DNA of 64,000 nt from assembly GCA_016720395.1 (NCBI GenBank), contig JADKKR010000001.1, positions 306,001 through 370,000 of the forward strand. The letters run 5' to 3'. Made by a program: the position numbers and the translations under genes. Source of the DNA: Geobacteraceae bacterium (lineage in GTDB: Bacteria > Desulfobacterota > Desulfuromonadia > Geobacterales > Pseudopelobacteraceae). Positions 28,100 to 37,121 of this stretch are shown piece by piece (positions within the stretch are counted from its first letter, which is position 1; every line of letters begins with the position of its first letter). The notes under the pieces are model-generated. The model saw only the letters and a list, made by a program, of their open reading frames with translations, was not told the DNA's origin and did no database searches.

Positions 28100-28844
28100 G
28101 AAGTCTTTCCTGAGCCATTTCTCTGGCCTTGGCATATTTTGAGAAGGTATAAAAGGCATAGAGAGACGAGAGCACCAGACCGTCGCTCCCATCGAGAAAA
28201 CCCTTTTTCAGTAGGTACATCCGCAGAAATGTGGCGATCGGACGGCTAATAAGATCTTTAACCCCGGACGTATATCCTCTTTCGTAAAGTTCTTGTGCCG
28301 CCAGTGATGAGTAACGATTCATGCGCTGCAGATAATCTCCGATTCCATCATAGCTGAAATGCAGCAGATCTCCTGAAAGCACACCCACCGCCCCGTCACA
28401 GACCAGTGATTCGTGAACCGGTCGCTCAGAAAAGCTGCAATCTGAGCTGTTGTAGAGTCGGGCCGTATAATCGGGATACCAGCCACAGTGTTTGACCCAG
28501 CGTTTGCCAAAGAAATTTCGGCGGGTCATTTTGAAGCAGTTATATCTGGAGTATTCTGCAGACAATATATTGCTAGCGAGTTCCGGAGAAACTCTCTCAT
28601 CAGCATCTATATTTATAATCCACTTATTGGCAGCCAGCTCTGCCGCCTTATTCTTCTGTTTCCCATATCCTTGCCATGCGTGTTGAAAGAAACGCACGTT
28701 CTGGTAGCTGCGGCAGATTTCCTCCGTTTGGTCAACACTCCCAGAATCAACCACCACAATTTCATCAGCGAAATCAAGGCTCTCCAAGCAATCTTTGATA
28801 TTTTTCTGTTCATTGAGCGTGATGATAGTTGCAGATATTTTCAT
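28092..28844 (-). CDS. Glycosyltransferase family 2 (WaaE/KdtX-like)
   Basis: The 250-residue GT-A enzyme begins MKISATIITLNEQKNIKDCL and shows EIVVVDSGSVDQT and WIINIDADERVS, the metal-binding region, as in the WaaE/KdtX beta-1,4-glucosyltransferases that act on inner-core heptose. It lacks membrane segments. Its ATG overlaps the msbA stop by 4 nt. The exact sugar is uncertain, but the sequence of the family and its place just after msbA make a core role likely. Confidence 0.87.
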   Translation of the reverse strand: MKISATIITLNEQKNIKDCLESLDFADEIVVVDSGSVDQTEEICRSYQNVRFFQHAWQGYGKQKNKAAELAANKWIINIDADERVSPELASNILSAEYSRYNCFKMTRRNFFGKRWVKHCGWYPDYTARLYNSSDCSFSERPVHESLVCDGAVGVLSGDLLHFSYDGIGDYLQRMNRYSSLAAQELYERGYTSGVKDLISRPIATFLRMYLLKKGFLDGSDGLVLSSLYAFYTFSKYAKAREMAQERLHD

Positions 28845-30565
28845 ACCAATTCCAGTTGCATTCCGTTCAGTCTGCTGTACAGACCACCCCGCTCCGCCAG
28901 ATCTGCGTGACTGCCAATTTCAACAACTCTCCCTTTTTCCAGAACAACAATAGTATCAGCGTGTTGGATAGTCGAAAGGCGATGGGCAATAACAAACGTG
29001 GTGCGATTCTGCATCAGGTTGTCAAGCGCCTGCTGCACCATCTTTTCACTTTCTGTATCCAGCGCACTGGTTGCTTCATCAAGTATAAGGATCGGTGCAT
29101 CCTTCAAAAGCGCCCGGGCAATACAGATCCGCTGCCTCTGTCCGCCAGAAAGGCGCACTCCCCGGTCACCGATGTTGGTGTCATAGCCAGTCGGTAGCTG
29201 CCGGATAAATTCGTCTGCAAACGCGGTAGTGGCAGCAGCCTGCACCTCTTCGTCGCTGGCATCCGGCTTGCCATAGCGGATGTTGTTGGAAATAGTGTCG
29301 TTGAAAAGAGTCGTTTCCTGATCTACCAGGGCAAACTGGCGGTTCAGCGATTCAAGGGTTATACTGCGCAAATCGTGACCGTCCAGCAGGATAGCTCCTG
29401 TACTGACATCGTAAAAACGCATCAATAGCGAGGCCAGAGTACTCTTGCCGCCTCCCGAGGGACCTACAAGCGCCACCATTCTGCCTGGTTCTACAGTCAG
29501 GTTTATTCCGGACAGGACGACATCCTCACCATATCCAAAGCTTACCCCCTCAAAAGAAACCCTTCCGGTGGCACGCACCATATCAGAAGCATCCGGACTG
29601 TCGACAACCGTTCGATACTCATCCATCAGCTTGAACACCCGTTCGGCAGCGCCGGTTGAACGCTGCAGTACATTGTAGGATCCCTGCAGCTTCTTTACCG
29701 GATTAAAGAGCATGATCATGGCAGTGATGAAGGAAAACAGCTCTGAAGGGGTCATCCTGCCCGAAAGCACCTGATTCCCCCCCATATAGACAACAGCAGC
29801 AATGCCAAACGAGATGATTATCTCGGATACCGGAGTGGAGAGAGACTCATAGATTAAAAATCGTTTGTACTGAATGAAAAAGGTAAGATTTTCCCTGCGG
29901 AAGCGTTCAATTACAGACTGTTCCAGTCCGAAGGCTTTGATGACCTTGATGCCAGAGAAGGTTTCCTGCAGAATCATGCCGATCCCGCCCATGATGCCCA
30001 GACTGCGACGGGCTGCTTTCTTGATCTTCTTTCCGATAAGTTGCGCCGGATAGATTGTCACCGGAAGTACGATAAAGCAGAGGATTGCGAGCTGCCAATT
30101 ACGGTAGAAGACCACCACAAGCAGGGAAACAAATGAAATCAGATCGCGAAACAGCCCGCAGACAACATTTGCCATGCCCTCCTGCATCATGCCGACATCG
30201 TTCGTCATGCGACTCATCAATTCACCGGTTGCCTGGCGATTGAAAAAGGTCATATCCTTATTGATAGTGCGCTGGTACACATCGTTACGGATATCTTGAA
30301 TCGCTTTCTGCCCAGCCAATTTAATAGACGTGTCGTAGCTGAACCTGCAAATCCCACGAAAAATAAAAAGAGCGACAATCCCAAACGGGACCAGAATAAA
30401 TATCCCTGCATCCTTACCGGCAAATATTTTTTTAAGTACCGGCTCAACCAGATAGGCAAAGGCACCATCCATGGCGCCCACAATCACCGAGCAGATTGCC
30501 GAAAAAACCAGCAATCCCCAGTAGGGTTTCAGATAGTGCAAGGTTCGTTTAAGAGTTGAGCTCAT
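28841..30565 (-). CDS. msbA: Lipid A export ABC transporter MsbA
   Basis: This 574-residue half-transporter flips lipid A-core across the inner membrane as a homodimer. It has six membrane helices in the first 310 residues (LLVFSAICSVIVGAMDGAFA first). The ATPase domain has Walker A VGPSGGGKST, the signature LSGGQRQR and Walker B ILILDEATSALD. Close type-I exporters (lipid or drug) are alternatives, but the position between waaF and core glycosyltransferases and family style point to MsbA. It overlaps waaF by 17 nt. Confidence 0.92.
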   Translation of the reverse strand: MSSTLKRTLHYLKPYWGLLVFSAICSVIVGAMDGAFAYLVEPVLKKIFAGKDAGIFILVPFGIVALFIFRGICRFSYDTSIKLAGQKAIQDIRNDVYQRTINKDMTFFNRQATGELMSRMTNDVGMMQEGMANVVCGLFRDLISFVSLLVVVFYRNWQLAILCFIVLPVTIYPAQLIGKKIKKAARRSLGIMGGIGMILQETFSGIKVIKAFGLEQSVIERFRRENLTFFIQYKRFLIYESLSTPVSEIIISFGIAAVVYMGGNQVLSGRMTPSELFSFITAMIMLFNPVKKLQGSYNVLQRSTGAAERVFKLMDEYRTVVDSPDASDMVRATGRVSFEGVSFGYGEDVVLSGINLTVEPGRMVALVGPSGGGKSTLASLLMRFYDVSTGAILLDGHDLRSITLESLNRQFALVDQETTLFNDTISNNIRYGKPDASDEEVQAAATTAFADEFIRQLPTGYDTNIGDRGVRLSGGQRQRICIARALLKDAPILILDEATSALDTESEKMVQQALDNLMQNRTTFVIAHRLSTIQHADTIVVLEKGRVVEIGSHADLAERGGLYSRLNGMQLELV

Positions 30566-31655
30566 GCGGTTCCAGTCGAAGATTTGTTAAGTATTTTGAT
30601 TCAGGACCGGAAATTTCAGCAAACAGCTGTTGCGCCGCCTGCACCACATCATCCGCCGTAACCGCCGTCATGCAGCGATGGTCTGTCGGACACTCCCGCA
30701 GCTTGCAGGGGGCGCAGTCAAAATCCTTGCGAACAATAACCGCCCGGGCGGAACAGGGGGCGGTACCGGTATGATCGGTGGAACCGAAGATCGCCACCAG
30801 CGGCACATCGAATGCAGAGGCAATGTGCATAGGTCCTGAATCGTTGGTGATGAAAAAGCTGCAGCGCTGAATCAGAGCCATCAGCTGGCGCACACTGGTT
30901 CTACCCGCCAGGCCGAGGCATTTCCCCTGCAGTCCGGCGGATATTTCCGAGACAATATCGGCCTCACCCGAGCCGCCGAAAATTATGATCTTAGCCCCCC
31001 ACCGGTTGGAAAGCCTTTGTGCCACCTCGGCAAAGCGTTCCGGTAACCAGCGCTTGGCAGAACCGAAGGCGGCACCCGGGTTAATGCCGAGCAGGATATC
31101 GCCAGGTGCGATCCCGGCCTGTGCCAGTCTGTCAATGGCTTCCGCCTGTTCCGCAGCCGTGGTGGTGAGATACGGTTGCCTGACTCGGCCGGTGATTCCG
31201 AAGGATCGCAGCAGGTGGAGATAATATTCAACTTCATGCCCCTCAGTCATGTCATTTGCCGGGACAAACCTGTCGGACAGCAGCAGGGATCGGCCATCAC
31301 TCTTTTTGCCAAACCGGCGAGGAATGCCTGCCAGCCAAGGGACCAGGGCAGAATCAAATGAGTTGGGAAGGATAATGGCACAATCAAACCGCTCCCGGCG
31401 TAGCTCCCGCGCCAGCAGAAATCTTCCCCGAACACCTCGATGACGGCCGTTGCGGTCAAAGGTAATGACTCGGTCAATCGCGGGGTGCGGCAGAAAAAGT
31501 GCTGATACAAGAGGATTGGCGAGCAGGACAATTTCAGCACCGGGAAACTGTTCGCGTATCACCGCAAGCGCAGGAGTGGTCATGACGGCATCGCCAAGCC
31601 AGTTGACGGCGCGGATCAGCAGCTTTTCAACTTTGTCAGCGCTAAATTTCGTCAA
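30549..31655 (-). CDS. waaF: Lipopolysaccharide heptosyltransferase II
   Basis: The 368-residue GT9 enzyme adds the second heptose to the core. It shows KLLIRAVNWLGDAVMTTPAL, the WaaF-type start with W-L-G-D, then CAIILPNSFDSALVPWLAGI and ILLGINPGAAFGSAKRWLPE, and SFFITNDSGPMHIASAFDVPLVAIFG for the ADP-heptose. Cysteines in FDCAPCKLRECPTDHRCM lie near the C-terminus. Its ATG overlaps the stop of the Trm112-like gene by 4 nt. Of the GT9 genes in the window this fits WaaF best. Confidence 0.92.
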   Translation of the reverse strand: MTKFSADKVEKLLIRAVNWLGDAVMTTPALAVIREQFPGAEIVLLANPLVSALFLPHPAIDRVITFDRNGRHRGVRGRFLLARELRRERFDCAIILPNSFDSALVPWLAGIPRRFGKKSDGRSLLLSDRFVPANDMTEGHEVEYYLHLLRSFGITGRVRQPYLTTTAAEQAEAIDRLAQAGIAPGDILLGINPGAAFGSAKRWLPERFAEVAQRLSNRWGAKIIIFGGSGEADIVSEISAGLQGKCLGLAGRTSVRQLMALIQRCSFFITNDSGPMHIASAFDVPLVAIFGSTDHTGTAPCSARAVIVRKDFDCAPCKLRECPTDHRCMTAVTADDVVQAAQQLFAEISGPESKYLTNLRLEPHELNS

Positions 31656-31846
31656 CGACCCTTACCTTCATCTCCTCGGGTAGGAATCTTCCCGGCCTCA
31701 CTCACCAGCATGACCGGGATGCCCTCCCGAACGGGAAACGCCAGTCTGCAGTTAAAACAACAGAGCCGCCGGGCTCCCTCTTCAACATGGAGAGCACCGG
31801 TGCATACCGGGCAGACAAGTATGTCGAGAACTTCACTGGAGATCAT
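31652..31846 (-). CDS. Trm112-family zinc-ribbon protein (YcaR-like)
   Basis: The 64-residue protein has a zinc ribbon from CPVC (about 12-15) and CFNC (about 30-33), followed by LAFPVREGIPVMLVSEA, the YcaR/Trm112 signature. In eukaryotes and archaea Trm112 activates several methyltransferases; in bacteria small homologues are common beside lpxK or kdsB and their role is not settled. That placement is seen here: just downstream of lpxK, overlapping waaF by 4 nt. A partner role for the methyltransferases downstream is speculation. Confidence 0.87.
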   Translation of the reverse strand: MISSEVLDILVCPVCTGALHVEEGARRLCCFNCRLAFPVREGIPVMLVSEAGKIPTRGDEGKGR

Positions 31847-31893
31847 CTCACCGCCCTCTGAAGATTAAGTTGGATATAGTGCCACAAAGATCA

Positions 31894-32979
31894 TCACTTT
31901 TGAAGCAAATTGAGCAGTGACGAGGCCAGAGGGGCTGGATCAGCAATGCCCAGACTGAGCCGGGCCAGCAGGATTCTCTGTGCGTATCTCGCAGGAAGCC
32001 TGCCAAGTTTGACGCCGTCTTTTTCCGTGGTAATGGCGAACTCTGCACCCGCTGTGTCCAGAAGGCCCTTAACCTCATCAAGCCGGGCTTCGTCATATAC
32101 GGCATGATCGGGGAAGCAGTGAAAACTATTCACATTCAGGCCCTGTTTTTTCAAGCCGTCAATAAATATCTGTGGTTCGGCAATTCCGGAAAACGCGACC
32201 ACGCTCCTGCCGCGAAGCTCTGCGAAGCTGAGCGGCTCTCCGCCTGCCAACGGGACAAGATCGTTCAGGTCATGCCGGGAACAGAAATGCGGTTTGACCG
32301 GCACAGGAGACCGAGGCTGACCGCCTTCCGGACATCGGGTCAGGACAACCAGATCGGCGCGTTCAGCCGCCCGTTTTGTCTCGCGTAGCAGTCCGGCAGG
32401 CAACGTCCAGCCGTTTCCAAAGGGCCGGGTGCAATCCATAAGCAGTATATTAAGGTCACGGTGCAGGCGCAGGTGCTGAAACCCGTCATCCAGCAGAAAC
32501 ACATCGGGATGGCACTCTTTCAGGGCCAACAGTCCCGCCGTATAGCGATCGCTGCCGATAACCACCACCAAGCCGGGTATGCTCCTGGCCAGCAGGTATG
32601 GTTCATCCCCGCATTCTTCTGCAGAGAGGTGAATCTGCCTGCCATCGGACACGACAGCGGTCTGCCCTTCACGTGTACCACCGTAGCCGCGTGAGAGTAC
32701 GGCTACCTTCAACCCCTGTGACATGAGCAGACGGGCTACATGGGCGGTAAAGGGGGTTTTCCCGGTACCACCGACCGTAATATTCCCGATGGATATCACC
32801 GGCAGGGGGAGCTTGCATGTTTTGAGGACACCGGCACCATACAGCCCGGCGCGCACACGCTGTACAAGAGCGTAGACAAGTGACGGGGCGACGAAAAAGC
32901 CCCGCAGGATGCAACTCCAGACACCTGTCGTTTTCCCGCTGGCCATCCCACGCCAGTATGCTGACAAGGAGGCGGTCAC
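31894..32979 (-). CDS. lpxK: Tetraacyldisaccharide 4'-kinase
   Basis: LpxK phosphorylates the 4' position of the lipid A disaccharide at the inner membrane. The 361-residue protein has a P-loop in GNITVGGTGKTPF (about 63), DVFLLDDGFQHLRLHRDLNI and ITTEKDGVKL, all typical of the family. Near its start a hydrophobic stretch (APSLVYALVQRVRAGLYGAG) should hold it to the membrane. It overlaps the waaA stop by 4 nt. A Trm112-like gene follows after 47 nt. Confidence 0.95.
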   Translation of the reverse strand: MTASLSAYWRGMASGKTTGVWSCILRGFFVAPSLVYALVQRVRAGLYGAGVLKTCKLPLPVISIGNITVGGTGKTPFTAHVARLLMSQGLKVAVLSRGYGGTREGQTAVVSDGRQIHLSAEECGDEPYLLARSIPGLVVVIGSDRYTAGLLALKECHPDVFLLDDGFQHLRLHRDLNILLMDCTRPFGNGWTLPAGLLRETKRAAERADLVVLTRCPEGGQPRSPVPVKPHFCSRHDLNDLVPLAGGEPLSFAELRGRSVVAFSGIAEPQIFIDGLKKQGLNVNSFHCFPDHAVYDEARLDEVKGLLDTAGAEFAITTEKDGVKLGRLPARYAQRILLARLSLGIADPAPLASSLLNLLQK

Positions 32980-34259
32980 AGGTATTCGCCGATTATCTTC
33001 AGGTATCGCTCAGTGGCTCCGCCGTTGTCGCGAATCAGTTTCAGCCCGTTTTGACCAAGCACCTGCCGCAATTCAGCACTTGTGATCAATGCCCGGCAGG
33101 ATTCCGTCAGCCCTTCGGGTGAATCGACCTGGACTCCTGCACCGTAGTGCAGCACAAGCTCGGCAATCTCCCGGAAATTGCTCATGTGCGGACCGAATAC
33201 GCTGGGCACCCCCAGCGACGCCGGCTCCAGGAGGTTGTGGCCACCGGTCGGGACAAGGCTCCCTCCGACAATGGCTACATCTGAAATTGCATACAGGCTC
33301 ATCATTTCACCGATAGTATCTACCAGCAATACTTCGCCTTTTTTGAATTCATCGGGATACGGCGCAGATGTTCGCCGCTTGAATGAAAGACCGGAGCGCT
33401 GAAGAAGAGCGGCGACCTCTGCTGAACGCTCCGGATGCCGGGGCACCAGGATCAGGAATAAACCGTCTAAATGCGGCAACAGTTTCCGGTAGGCATCGAT
33501 TACCAGCTGTTCTTCTCCGGCATGGGTGCTGCCTGCCATCAGGACAAGCAGACCATCAGGGATGGAATAGGATTCCTTCAATAGTTGCTTTTCATCCTGA
33601 CTCATCAGCCGGAACGGGATATCGTACTTGAGATTGCCGGTCTGAAGCGTGCGACCGGCAGGTGCCCCGATAGCGATAATCCTGTCGCAATCCGTCTCTG
33701 TCTGCATGCAGAGCCGTGAAAAGAGTCGCAGCGCGTGTCGGAAAAACCAACTGAATCTCAGGTATCCAGCATAAGAGTGATCCGATATCCTGCCGTTGGC
33801 AAGTATGACCGGAATATTCCGGGAGAAGGCCTCCCGGGTAAAGTTCGGCCAGATTTCGGTCTCCATTATGATGACAAGTTCCGGCTGAACGGAATCGAGC
33901 ACCCGGCGGACTGCCGGCTGGAAATCGAAGGGGAAATAGATGCAGAGGTCTTTTTCCGGGAAGGCGGATGCTGTCCCGCGCCCGGTTTCGGTAGTGTTTG
34001 ATACAAGGATGGCATGATCGGGATAACGAATGCGAAGAGCCTTGAGCAAAGGACGGGCCGCTATCGACTCGCCCACGGAAACCGCATGCAGCCAGATCAC
34101 CGGTCGGCTGCGAATCTTTGACAACTCCGCCTCAGGAATAAAACCGAAACGCTCGGCCAGGGCCGGTGGGCGGCCTCGGCTGACAGACCGGTAGAGATGG
34201 TATGCAACAACCGGGGAAAAAATAACGATGGAAATCAGGTTATATATCAGGAAGAACAT
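32976..34259 (-). CDS. waaA: Kdo transferase (3-deoxy-D-manno-octulosonic acid transferase)
   Basis: The 427-residue GT30 enzyme attaches Kdo to lipid IVA from CMP-Kdo. It has an N-terminal membrane anchor (IYNLISIVIFSPVVAYHLYR), then WLHAVSVGESIAARPLLKAL and the donor-domain blocks MAGSTHAGEEQLVIDAYRKL and DVAIVGGSLVPTGGHNLLEP. The number of Kdo units cannot be told from sequence. It overlaps lpxK by 4 nt and the PAP2 gene by 13 nt. Confidence 0.95.
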   Translation of the reverse strand: MFFLIYNLISIVIFSPVVAYHLYRSVSRGRPPALAERFGFIPEAELSKIRSRPVIWLHAVSVGESIAARPLLKALRIRYPDHAILVSNTTETGRGTASAFPEKDLCIYFPFDFQPAVRRVLDSVQPELVIIMETEIWPNFTREAFSRNIPVILANGRISDHSYAGYLRFSWFFRHALRLFSRLCMQTETDCDRIIAIGAPAGRTLQTGNLKYDIPFRLMSQDEKQLLKESYSIPDGLLVLMAGSTHAGEEQLVIDAYRKLLPHLDGLFLILVPRHPERSAEVAALLQRSGLSFKRRTSAPYPDEFKKGEVLLVDTIGEMMSLYAISDVAIVGGSLVPTGGHNLLEPASLGVPSVFGPHMSNFREIAELVLHYGAGVQVDSPEGLTESCRALITSAELRQVLGQNGLKLIRDNGGATERYLKIIGEYL

Positions 34260-34954
34260 GGCCGCTTTTCAATCTGCTGTTGACCGGATGGCTCCCGGTC
34301 AAGCCCGAGGCAGTAATACAGCACAAGCGCTGTCAGGTGGACCATGCCCCAGGCCCACAGGTTGTCGCTCAGAAAATGCCCGCCCTGGGTAATCCGGGCA
34401 ATGCTCATAAGAACACCAAAGATCAGGCCGCCAGCCAGCCAGATCCTTGCGAGCCGCTTGTTGCTGCGACGATAGATGAAGAACGGTGCCGTCATGTAGA
34501 ATGCTGCCGATGCATGTCCGGAAGGAAAGGAGCGCCCTTTGCCGTCAATCCCCTTCTGCCAGGGATGCAGAAACTGCTTCTGTCCGCCAAACTGTACGAC
34601 CTCCCGAGGACGCGGCCGTCCCCAATGGTCCTTGAAAACCGCATTCACGATCAACCCAGGACCGAGAGCCAGCAGCAGGACAAGAAACGCACCGGATTTC
34701 CTCCAGTGCAGCAGGTCCCGCCGGAAAAACGACGCGATAAACGCCCCCAAACCCAGTAGAGCAAGGATCATTGCCGGTGTCCGGTCCAGGCGGTACAGTG
34801 CCTTCCACGGGAACTGGTAGCCGACGGTCCACGTACCATCCATGGAGAAAAGAGCAGAGAGTGCCAGATCCGCGCCGCACCAGGCGATAAGTGCCGTCGA
34901 CAGCACCAAAAATGATACCACCAGGGCAGGCTCTAACCAGAGGCTGCGATTCAT
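34247..34954 (-). CDS. PAP2-family membrane phosphatase
   Basis: The 235-residue membrane protein has the three acid-phosphatase motifs: KDHWGRPRP, FPSGHASAAF and the SR-type motif as ARITQGGHFLSD, separated by hydrophobic helices. The open frame continues to 35050 but the ATG at 34954 overlaps the lpxL stop (ATGA), which decides it. In a lipid A operon between lpxL and waaA, a lipid A phosphatase (LpxE/LpxF type) is a reasonable guess; undecaprenyl diphosphate or phosphatidylglycerol phosphate hydrolysis is possible too. Confidence 0.85.
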   Translation of the reverse strand: MNRSLWLEPALVVSFLVLSTALIAWCGADLALSALFSMDGTWTVGYQFPWKALYRLDRTPAMILALLGLGAFIASFFRRDLLHWRKSGAFLVLLLALGPGLIVNAVFKDHWGRPRPREVVQFGGQKQFLHPWQKGIDGKGRSFPSGHASAAFYMTAPFFIYRRSNKRLARIWLAGGLIFGVLMSIARITQGGHFLSDNLWAWGMVHLTALVLYYCLGLDREPSGQQQIEKRPCSS

Positions 34955-35868
34955 GGCGCAGGTTCCCCGGCTCGCTTCCAGCGTCGATGTACCCAGTACC
35001 AGTCCGTGGGATGGGCAATGATGGAGCGTTCGATGTATTCGGAATAGCACTTGACATCGGCGGCCATTCCTTCATCAGTGTCTGTCCCTTCAAAGACGCA
35101 GGGGGGATTGACGGTTATGACAAGTCCTTTATCCTCACGGTGGGTAAAGATGGGTAAAACGACGACACCCGTCTTTCGAGCCAGGACCACCGGCACCCTG
35201 GAAGCCCAGGCCGTTCGCCCCAGAAAAGATATCAAAGAACCTTCTTCGGGGAATACTGCCTGATCAATCAGCAACCCGACAATGCCTTCTTTGCGAATGA
35301 CCGCCATCATCTGGCGCAATGCGTTATCTTTGTAAATGATCCGGTTCTGATACTGAACCCTCACCTTTTCAACCATTGTATTGAGATACGGATTATTCTG
35401 CCGCCGGGCAACAACCGACACCGAAGTGTTGATTTTGTGGCTGAAGGCCAGAGCGCCCAGCTCCCAGTTGCCGCAATGACCGGTCAAAAATATAAGTCCT
35501 TTACCCCGGGCCTTGGCAGCTTCGTAATGTTCCCGGCCCCGGATCTCGATACTGTCGATCAGGTCCCCACCCTTGCCGTGATACAAACGACACGTTTCCA
35601 CCAGCGAGATGCCCATATTTATGAACGTGCTGCGGGCGATCGCTTCCGGTGATTGCAGGGTGCAGGTCCATTCCGGGCTCTGCTGCATGTAGGGAAGCGC
35701 CTGACGGATATTGTCGATCGCCACCCTGCGGCGGACGGACAACAGGCGGAACAGACACAGTCCGGCAAGACGGCCGGAGACGGGTACGAGACGCGGGGGA
35801 ATACATGAAATCATGAGGGTAAACAGATAAAATATGGCAGCCTGAAGGGCCCAGGAGATCCGTTTCAT
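34951..35868 (-). CDS. lpxL: Lipid A biosynthesis acyltransferase (LpxL/HtrB family)
   Basis: The 305-residue protein has an N-terminal membrane helix (AIFYLFTLMISCIPPRLV) and the catalytic H-x4-E motif in FLTGHCGNWELGALA, followed by SVVARRQNNPYLNTMVEKVR and GIVGLLIDQAVFPEEGSLISFLG, usual for late acyltransferases. It adds a secondary acyl chain to lipid A. LpxL versus LpxM or a related acyltransferase cannot be told. It overlaps lpxB and the PAP2 gene by 4 nt on either side. Confidence 0.9.
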   Translation of the reverse strand: MKRISWALQAAIFYLFTLMISCIPPRLVPVSGRLAGLCLFRLLSVRRRVAIDNIRQALPYMQQSPEWTCTLQSPEAIARSTFINMGISLVETCRLYHGKGGDLIDSIEIRGREHYEAAKARGKGLIFLTGHCGNWELGALAFSHKINTSVSVVARRQNNPYLNTMVEKVRVQYQNRIIYKDNALRQMMAVIRKEGIVGLLIDQAVFPEEGSLISFLGRTAWASRVPVVLARKTGVVVLPIFTHREDKGLVITVNPPCVFEGTDTDEGMAADVKCYSEYIERSIIAHPTDWYWVHRRWKRAGEPAP

Positions 35869-37019
35869 GGTGTTTCCATTAAAGAGATGACCAGCCGTGC
35901 CACATTGGCGGAAGCACCTCCGCGCTTGAGTTGCGAACGCACTGCCGAAAGTTTTTGCCTGATCTCGTTGGCATACAGCACGTTTCCAAGAATCTTCTCA
36001 ATCTCGGCCGAGATATTGTCCGGACTGGCTTCATGCTGAATCAGCTCTTTAACGACGGTTTCTCCCGCGACAATATTGCAGAGCCCGATATGCTCGATCT
36101 TGATAAGGCGTTTGGCCAGCATGTAGGTAAGTGGAGACAGCTTGTATATAATCACCATCGGGGTGCCTACCAGTGCGATTTCAAGGGTTACCGTGCCCGA
36201 AACGGAGATTACCGCGTCACAGGCACGGATCAGGTCATGTATCCGTTCATGGGTAAACGTTACATCGAGGCCGGACGACATAATCTGCGGTGCAAGGTCC
36301 TCCTGTTTCAGGGTAGAGGCAATCGGAACGACGAACTGGGTACCGGGAAAGCGCTTTTCCAGCAGGTTGGCAGACTCGATAATGACCGGCAGGAGCTTTT
36401 CGATCTCGTTGGTGCGGCTGCCGGGAAACAGGCCGACTATTTTTCGGGAGACATCAAGTCCGAAGCTGGCGGCGGCCTGGTCACGGGTCATGGACACCTG
36501 AACCATGTCGAGCATGGGATGGCCGACAAAGGTCACCGGGACACCTGCCCGCTCATAGAACGCGGCCTCGAAAGGAAGGATAACCGCCATGTGATCAACC
36601 AGCCGGCTGATTTTTTTCAGCCGACCCTGGCGCCAGGCCCAGATCTGTGGACTGATGTAGTAGAGGACCTTGACACCGGCGCGTTTGGCAATCTTGGCCA
36701 GTCGCAGGTTGAATCCGGGGTAATCGATCAGGATCAGCAGTGCGGGAGGGTCTTCACGGAGGATTTTTTTCAACTTCAGGAATGCCGCGGAAATGACGTC
36801 GAAATGCTTAAGTACTTCAATCAGTCCCACCACAGCCATGTCGGACGAATCGACCAGGGTTTCAATGCCGGCTTCGCGCATACGCTGTCCGCCGATCCCG
36901 AAAAAATGCAGTTCAGGTTCCAGAATGAGCGCCTCGCGCACCAGGTCGGCTCCGTAGATATCTCCGGAAGCCTCACCGGCAACAATCATAATCCGCTTAT
37001 GGGACACTGCCTTCGTCAC
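35865..37019 (-). CDS. lpxB: Lipid A disaccharide synthase
   Basis: LpxB (GT19) joins UDP-diacylglucosamine with lipid X. The protein shows IMIVAGEASGDIYGADLVRE at the start, YYISPQIWAWRQGRLKKISR, LPFEAAFYERAGVPVTFVGH and FPGSRTNEIEKLLPVI, all hallmarks. The ATG-to-stop frame from 37118 gives 417 residues and an unlikely N-terminus. I prefer GTG at 37019, giving 384 residues, the normal family size; an ATG at 36989 is an alternative. It follows the DegT aminotransferase after about 100 bp. Confidence 0.93.
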   Translation of the reverse strand: MTKAVSHKRIMIVAGEASGDIYGADLVREALILEPELHFFGIGGQRMREAGIETLVDSSDMAVVGLIEVLKHFDVISAAFLKLKKILREDPPALLILIDYPGFNLRLAKIAKRAGVKVLYYISPQIWAWRQGRLKKISRLVDHMAVILPFEAAFYERAGVPVTFVGHPMLDMVQVSMTRDQAAASFGLDVSRKIVGLFPGSRTNEIEKLLPVIIESANLLEKRFPGTQFVVPIASTLKQEDLAPQIMSSGLDVTFTHERIHDLIRACDAVISVSGTVTLEIALVGTPMVIIYKLSPLTYMLAKRLIKIEHIGLCNIVAGETVVKELIQHEASPDNISAEIEKILGNVLYANEIRQKLSAVRSQLKRGGASANVARLVISLMETP

Positions 37020-37121
37020 GAGCCGTAATCCCCGGTCTGGACAGGGTGGTTTGTCATGCAATATCGCTTGATGTCCCCCCTGAGCCGCCCGGCTGCAACG
37101 GGGAGATCCGGAGCACACCTC

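Noticed and set aside
35931..37028. 365-codon plus-strand ORF
   Set aside because: Lies opposite lpxB, whose protein is clearly recognisable; the ORF has no family pattern and no ribosome site, so it is a shadow.
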